This document shows, one piece after another, positions 39,730 through 44,158 of a stretch of 44,158 nucleotides of DNA (position 1 is the stretch's first letter; every line of letters begins with the position of its first letter). The stretch is from Winogradskyella sp. GTDB lineage: Bacteria; Bacteroidota; Bacteroidia; Flavobacteriales; Flavobacteriaceae. The stretch is from contig NZ_JAOARH010000025.1 in NCBI RefSeq assembly GCF_025210595.1, positions 1 to 44,158 on the forward strand, written 5' to 3'. The translations under genes and the position numbers were made by a program. The notes beneath the pieces were generated by a model, which ran no database searches, had not been told where the DNA came from, and saw only the letters and a program-made list of their open reading frames with translations.

Positions 39730-42105
39730 ATGGTTACATCAAATAGAGTGTTATTACTCTTTCTTTTTCTAAATTCACTTGCCCTTTTAGCTCAAGAAAA
39801 ATTCACTTTAAGCGGTACAGTAAGAGATAGCCAAAGTAATGAAACCTTAATTGGAGTAAATGTTATAGTTCCAGAAATACAATCTGGTACCATGACCAAT
39901 GAATATGGCTTCTACTCCATTACACTACCAAAAGGCACATATAAAATACAAATTAGCTATTTAGGGTTTAAAACTATTACAGAAACCATAGCTTTAAATA
40001 CTGATGTAGTTAAAAATTTTCAACTTACAGAAGCTGATGAAAGCTTAGATGAAGTTGTTATTACAGAAAATATAGAAAAACTAAACATTAGAAAACCACA
40101 AATGAGTGTTAATGCATTATCTATTAACACCATTAAGCAAATGCCTGTTGTATTAGGTGAAGTAGATGTTATAAAATCTATTACACTTCTTCCTGGTGTA
40201 ACCAATGCAGGTGAAGGGTCTTCTGGTTTTAATGTTCGTGGAGGATCTGCAGATCAAAATCTTATTCTTTTAGATGAAGCTACTATTTTTAATTCATCGC
40301 ATTTATTTGGTTTCTTTTCGGTTTTTAATCCAGATGCTATTAAGGACATTAAACTATATAAAGGAGGAATACCTGCAAAATATGGTGGACGTATATCTTC
40401 TGTGTTAGACATTTATCAAAAAGAAGGCAATAGTAGTAAATTTAACATGAATGGTGGCATTGGCTTAATATCTAGTCGTTTATTAGCTGAAGGACCTATT
40501 AAAAAAGATAAAGGCTCTTTTTTATTTGGAGGAAGAAGTAGTTATGTTCATTTATTTTTACCGCTTTTTGACATAGATAATGTCGCTTATTTCTATGATT
40601 TAAACACAAAATTGAGTTACAGACTTAATGAGAGAAATAATATTTTTCTTTCTGGCTATTTCGGTAGAGATGTTTTTGAACTAGCAGATAGTTTTGAAAA
40701 CACTTACGGTAATACCGTTGTTAATTTCAGGTGGAATCATTTATTTTCCGATCAGCTTTTTTCTAATCTATCGTTAATATACTCCGATTATTATTACGGA
40801 TTAAAGTTAGATTTCGTAGAATTCGATTGGGAATCTGGCATTAGAAATTTCAACCTTAAATACGATTTTAAGCATTATATAAACAATAATTTTAAACTCG
40901 AGTATGGTTTAAATAGCATGTACTATAAATTCAATCCTGGTGAAATAAACCCTACAACAGAAAGTTCTGGTATAAATCCATTTAAACTCATAGATAAATA
41001 TGCTTTTGAAAATGCAATATATTTAGATGCCGAGCACAAACTGAGTAATAAGTTATCTGTAAGCTATGGTGTAAGGTTTAGTACATTTCATCGTTTAGGG
41101 CAAGATGAATTAAATATTTATGAGAACGATAATCCTGTAATTTTTAACGAAGATCTTGGTATTTACGAAAAAGCAGAACCATTAGGCACAGAAAGTTTTA
41201 GTAGAAGCGATGTTATTGAATTATTTTCCAATATCGAACCTCGTTTAGCAATCGCATACCAATTAAATGATAATGCTTCTGTAAAGGCAAGTTATAACAG
41301 AATGAGTCAGTATTTACACTTGCTATCTAACACAAATTCACCAACACCATTAGATGTTTGGACACCAAGCGGCAAATACGTAAAACCTCAATTACTAGAT
41401 CAAGTCGCTTTAGGATATTTTAAAACATTTAAAGATAATCTGTTCTCTTTAGAGGTTGAGACATTTTATAAAACCATAAAAAACCGAATAGATTATATAG
41501 ATGGAGCCGATTTAATTGCTAATAATGCTATTGAGCAAGTTATTCTTAATGGTGAAGCCAGAGCTTATGGTATGGAAATCTTATTTAGAAAAAACGAAGG
41601 CAAACTAAAAGGTTGGTTGGCATATACATTATCAAAATCAGAACAGCAAACATCAGGTAGAACACAAACTGAAAACGGAATCAATAATGGTAAATGGTAT
41701 AACACACCTTTCGATAAAACCCACGATATTTCATTAACTGCCAGCTACGAATTAAATAAAAAATGGTCGTTAAATTCAAATTTTATATTTCAAACAGGGC
41801 AACCAACAACATTTCCTAACAGTCAATACGAATTTAATGGCATAGTAGTACCAAATTATGAATCCAGAAATTCTAGCAGACTACCCTCATACCATCGTCT
41901 AGATGTATCAGCAAATTATAACCCAAATTCTAATAGTAATAAACGATTTAAAGGCGAATGGGTTTTTGGTATTTACAATATTTATAATCGCAGAAATGCC
42001 ACCAATATTACATTTAGAGAAAACCGAATAACAGGTACAAACGAAGCTATTAGACTTGCCATTTTTGGTATTGTTCCTTCTGTTTCATATAACTTTAAAT
42101 TCTAG
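39730..42105 (+). CDS. TonB-dependent outer membrane receptor with carboxypeptidase-like domain
   Basis: A 791-residue outer-membrane receptor. Order of parts: signal peptide (MVTSNRVLLLFLFLNSLALLAQ), a carboxypeptidase D-type regulatory domain (about 25-105, LSGTVRDSQSNETLIGVNV and YGFYSITLPKGTYKIQISY), the plug (about 115-230, LPGVTNAGEGSSGFNVRGG and LLDEATIFNSSHLFGF), and the 22-strand barrel to a C-terminal aromatic end (SVSYNFKF). The partner lipoprotein gene follows after 5 bp. Such pairs import ligands such as metal complexes or small organics across the outer membrane; no substrate can be assigned. Confidence 0.95.
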   Translation: MVTSNRVLLLFLFLNSLALLAQEKFTLSGTVRDSQSNETLIGVNVIVPEIQSGTMTNEYGFYSITLPKGTYKIQISYLGFKTITETIALNTDVVKNFQLTEADESLDEVVITENIEKLNIRKPQMSVNALSINTIKQMPVVLGEVDVIKSITLLPGVTNAGEGSSGFNVRGGSADQNLILLDEATIFNSSHLFGFFSVFNPDAIKDIKLYKGGIPAKYGGRISSVLDIYQKEGNSSKFNMNGGIGLISSRLLAEGPIKKDKGSFLFGGRSSYVHLFLPLFDIDNVAYFYDLNTKLSYRLNERNNIFLSGYFGRDVFELADSFENTYGNTVVNFRWNHLFSDQLFSNLSLIYSDYYYGLKLDFVEFDWESGIRNFNLKYDFKHYINNNFKLEYGLNSMYYKFNPGEINPTTESSGINPFKLIDKYAFENAIYLDAEHKLSNKLSVSYGVRFSTFHRLGQDELNIYENDNPVIFNEDLGIYEKAEPLGTESFSRSDVIELFSNIEPRLAIAYQLNDNASVKASYNRMSQYLHLLSNTNSPTPLDVWTPSGKYVKPQLLDQVALGYFKTFKDNLFSLEVETFYKTIKNRIDYIDGADLIANNAIEQVILNGEARAYGMEILFRKNEGKLKGWLAYTLSKSEQQTSGRTQTENGINNGKWYNTPFDKTHDISLTASYELNKKWSLNSNFIFQTGQPTTFPNSQYEFNGIVVPNYESRNSSRLPSYHRLDVSANYNPNSNSNKRFKGEWVFGIYNIYNRRNATNITFRENRITGTNEAIRLAIFGIVPSVSYNFKF

Positions 42106-42110
42106 TACAA

Positions 42111-42926
42111 ATGAAAAAAATAGCCGTTTTATTAGTATTTGTTCTCTTATTTTCAAATTGTGAAGACAAAGTAGATGTAGATCTCAACACCACCGAACCG
42201 CGTTTAGTTATAGAAGCATTTATTAATTGGTTTAAAGACACACCTGGAAACGAACAAAGCATTAAACTTAGTCTTTCAGCACCTTTCTTTGATGAAACTG
42301 TACCACCAGCCAACGGAGCCGCAGTATTTATTTCAGATTCTAATAATAATATTTATAATTTCACAGAAGACGGACTAACCGGAATCTATAAAAACAACAA
42401 TTTTTCACCAATTATTGATGAAACATACACCCTAACTATAGTTTATAATGGTGAGACATATACTGGTACAGAAACACTTAAATCTGTAGTACCCATAGAT
42501 TATATTGAACAAAATAATGATGGTGGTTTTACAGGAGAGGATATAGAACTTAAAGCATTCTATACAGATCCTGCAAATATTGAAAATTATTATTTCTTTG
42601 AATTTATAAGCGATATACCAGTAATACCAACATTAGAAGTTTACGATGACGAATTTACCGATGGTAATCAAATTTTCGGATTCTATACAGAAGAAGATTT
42701 AGAGTCAGGTGATATTGTAACAATAAGAAATTATGGGATTTCACAACGCTTCTATGAATTTATGTTCATTTTATTACAACAAGGTAGCGAAGAAAACGGA
42801 GGACCATTTGAAACACAGCCAACAACCGTAAGAGGCAATTGTATCAATACAACAAACCCAAGTAACTACCCATTAGGTTATTTCAGACTATCAGAAGTAG
42901 ACGAACTAGTATATACCGTAGAATAG
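42111..42926 (+). CDS. DUF4249 family lipoprotein, partner of the TonB receptor
   Basis: A 271-residue lipoprotein with signal MKKIAVLLVFVLLFSNC (lipobox Cys 17). The DUF4249 pattern is visible: DVDLNTTEPRLVIEAFINWF at the N-terminus, an Ig-like region (VFISDSNNNIYNFTEDGL, ETYTLTIVYNGETYTGTETL), and the C-terminal VRGNCINTTNPSNYPLGYF, with Cys and YF as in the family. These proteins are coded beside TonB-dependent receptors and probably sit on the outer membrane as binding or gating partners. It ends just before the GC-rich repeat at 42935. Confidence 0.88.
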   Translation: MKKIAVLLVFVLLFSNCEDKVDVDLNTTEPRLVIEAFINWFKDTPGNEQSIKLSLSAPFFDETVPPANGAAVFISDSNNNIYNFTEDGLTGIYKNNNFSPIIDETYTLTIVYNGETYTGTETLKSVVPIDYIEQNNDGGFTGEDIELKAFYTDPANIENYYFFEFISDIPVIPTLEVYDDEFTDGNQIFGFYTEEDLESGDIVTIRNYGISQRFYEFMFILLQQGSEENGGPFETQPTTVRGNCINTTNPSNYPLGYFRLSEVDELVYTVE

Positions 42927-42934
42927 TTTAATAT

Positions 42935-43034
42935 GGGCGTTACCTTGCGCTCGTCGAAATATCGTCGAGTACAAGGTCGCGCTATCCACTATATCTTTTG
43001 CCATGCAAAAGGATGCCGTTTCTATCGCTAACGC
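42935..43034 (+). repeat. GC-rich cloverleaf-like intergenic repeat (REP/MITE-like)
   Basis: A 100-bp element that stands out from the AT-rich surroundings. Its ends pair (GCGTTA at 42937-42942 with TAACGC at 43029-43034). Inside are a first hairpin (ACCTTG-CG-CTCG, 42942-42953, with CGAG-TA-CAAGGT, 42966-42977) and a second (ATCTTTTGC with GCAAAAGGAT, 42993-43014, one bulge). From memory, sequences starting GGGCGTTACC and containing a CTATATCTTTT segment recur between genes in Flavobacteriaceae; only one copy lies in this window. It is located between DUF4249 and murQ. Confidence 0.75.
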
Positions 43035-43058
43035 AAAGAAATTCTTTATTTTTATATC

Positions 43059-43871
43059 ATGAATTTCGAAAAAACTACAGAGAAAGATTCTCATTATAAT
43101 CATTTAGAAAAAATGTCTATTAATGAGATTATTACCAACATCAATGCCGAAGATAAAACTGTTCCATTAGCAGTAGAAAAATCGTTACCTCAAATAGAAC
43201 TATTAATAGAAAAAGTAGTTGACAAACTTAAAACAGGAGGACGCTTATTTTACATAGGAGCAGGTACAAGTGGTCGTTTAGGTATTTTAGATGCCTCTGA
43301 GTGCCCACCAACATTTGGAGTACCTCATAATGTAGTTATTGGTCTAATAGCAGGTGGTGATAACGCAATCCGAAAAGCTGTGGAAAATGCAGAAGATTCA
43401 ACCACTCAAGGCTGGGAAGACCTTCAATCTCATAGCATATCTCAAAATGATATTGTAATTGGCATTGCAGCTTCAGGAACAACACCTTATGTCGTTAGCA
43501 CATTAAAAAAATGTAATCAAGAGCAAATAATTACTGGATGCATTACATGTAATAAAAATAGTCCTTTAAGCCAAGTAGCTCAATTTCCTATTGAAGTAAT
43601 AGTAGGTCCAGAATTTCTTACAGGTAGTTCAAGAATGAAAGCAGGAACAGCTCAAAAACTAGTGCTTAATATGATAACAACAACAACAATGATTCAGTTA
43701 GAGAAGGTAAAAGGTAATAAAATGGTCGATATGCAATTAAGCAACAACAAACTAGTAAATCGAGGTGTAAAAATGATAATGAATGAATTAAATATTACTG
43801 AAGAAGAAGCTTCTAAATTACTACAAGAACATAAAAGTGTAAGAAAAAGTATTAGCTATGGACGAAAATAA
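43059..43871 (+). CDS. murQ: N-acetylmuramic acid 6-phosphate etherase MurQ
   Basis: Removes the lactyl ether from MurNAc 6-phosphate and gives GlcNAc 6-phosphate during cell-wall recycling. The 270 residues include the SIS domain: FYIGAGTSGRLGILDASECPP, VIGLIAGGDNAIRKAVENAED, IGIAASGTTPYVVSTL and the motif GPEFLTGSSRMKAGTAQKLV. The C-terminal UBA-like helix (NELNITEEEASKLLQEHKS) is present. The ATG lies 24 bp after the GC-rich repeat, so the promoter must be in or before the repeat, or the gene is read from the TonB receptor operon. Confidence 0.97.
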   Translation: MNFEKTTEKDSHYNHLEKMSINEIITNINAEDKTVPLAVEKSLPQIELLIEKVVDKLKTGGRLFYIGAGTSGRLGILDASECPPTFGVPHNVVIGLIAGGDNAIRKAVENAEDSTTQGWEDLQSHSISQNDIVIGIAASGTTPYVVSTLKKCNQEQIITGCITCNKNSPLSQVAQFPIEVIVGPEFLTGSSRMKAGTAQKLVLNMITTTTMIQLEKVKGNKMVDMQLSNNKLVNRGVKMIMNELNITEEEASKLLQEHKSVRKSISYGRK

Positions 43872-44103
43872 TAGAACAGATAAAGAATTGCTTAGCAAAG
43901 GTTTAAGACGAATGGGTATTTGTATTGTACTCATGTTTATTGGTCCAACATTACTTCATCTTTCTCTTAACAATGATGACAAACCACTATATATTCCTTT
44001 ACTGATAATCTCAATACTACTATGCATATCAGCCATTATAATGCTCTATATAGGCTTATCGACTATAGTTGATAGTTTTTTTAAAAAGGGGAAAGGCAAG
44101 TAG
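43858..44103 (+). CDS. Small two-helix membrane protein, DUF6095-like
   Basis: An 81-residue protein with two hydrophobic segments (about 19-37 and 44-66) and charged ends (MDENNRTDKELLSKGLRRMG, tail FFKKGKGK). The start overlaps the murQ end by 14 bp, so the two are co-transcribed. From memory it matches the small family DUF6095; no function is known. A role with murQ in cell-wall recycling is inferred only from the overlap. Confidence 0.75.
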   Translation: MDENNRTDKELLSKGLRRMGICIVLMFIGPTLLHLSLNNDDKPLYIPLLIISILLCISAIIMLYIGLSTIVDSFFKKGKGK

Positions 44104-44134
44104 TTATTTTCATTTGTTTTAATAAAAACAAAAA

Positions 44135-44158
44135 ACCCAGCTCAATTAAGAACTGGGT
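44135..44158. terminator. Probable bidirectional terminator at the window end
   Basis: ACCCAG at 44135-44140 pairs with CTGGGT at 44153-44158, and TC/GA extend the stem across one mismatch. On the minus strand it is followed by TTTTTTGTTTTT. On the plus strand the T run would lie outside the window. It follows the murQ pair. Confidence 0.65.

Overview
The window is AT-rich, densely packed chromosomal DNA from a member of the Bacteroidota, most probably family Flavobacteriaceae. The evidence is the phylum-specific gene content (DUF4835, the Bacteroidota omega-like RNA polymerase subunit, a TonB-dependent receptor paired with a DUF4249 lipoprotein, two proteins with type IX secretion C-terminal domains), promoters of the Bacteroidota type (-7 element TAnnTTTG), weak or absent Shine-Dalgarno sequences, and A-rich leaders. 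I cannot name a genus from sequence alone.

Left part (1-6900, mostly minus strand): the 5' end of fabI, recN, then a tight block of DUF4835, coaBC, the omega-like subunit and bamD, followed by dapA with a DUF6913 gene. Positions 6966-9085 (plus) hold a 5'-nucleotidase split into two genes in reversed domain order, and a DoxX-like membrane protein. Positions 9082-15455 (minus) hold a YhhN-like membrane protein, ligA, an SH3-domain lipoprotein, a LOG-family hydrolase, prmC and a GNAT acetyltransferase.

Middle (15516-31183): a LEA-type lipoprotein, ribD, a HAD phosphatase and a DMT transporter, with two non-ATG (TTG) starts; a secreted arylsulfotransferase; a YigZ protein; a thioesterase; then dnaA, a low-molecular-weight tyrosine phosphatase, a secreted sugar dehydrogenase and an RsmI-like methyltransferase. 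A minus-strand envelope cluster (lytic-transglycosylase-like protein, DUF2279, mltG, GNAT, dapF) is divergent from an htrA protease. Helically phased GTTAAA repeats lie between dapF and htrA.

Right part (31325-44158, plus): long-form GAPDH, a coiled-coil membrane protein, trmD, rplS, monomeric isocitrate dehydrogenase, a TonB receptor/DUF4249 pair, murQ and a DUF6095 protein. This housekeeping order is interrupted at several points: by a restriction-endonuclease-like gene broken by one in-frame TAG, by a 16-copy TGATTAG tandem repeat, by a gene-free locus of about 700 bp that looks like an independently transcribed ~490-nt structured RNA (promoter, palindromes, terminator), and by a GC-rich cloverleaf-like repeat before murQ.

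The most interesting items are the candidate long noncoding RNA at about 36077-36566, the phased operator-like repeats before htrA, the disrupted nuclease gene, and the terminator-like hairpin in the dnaA leader. All functional calls come from reading motifs; no database search was run.
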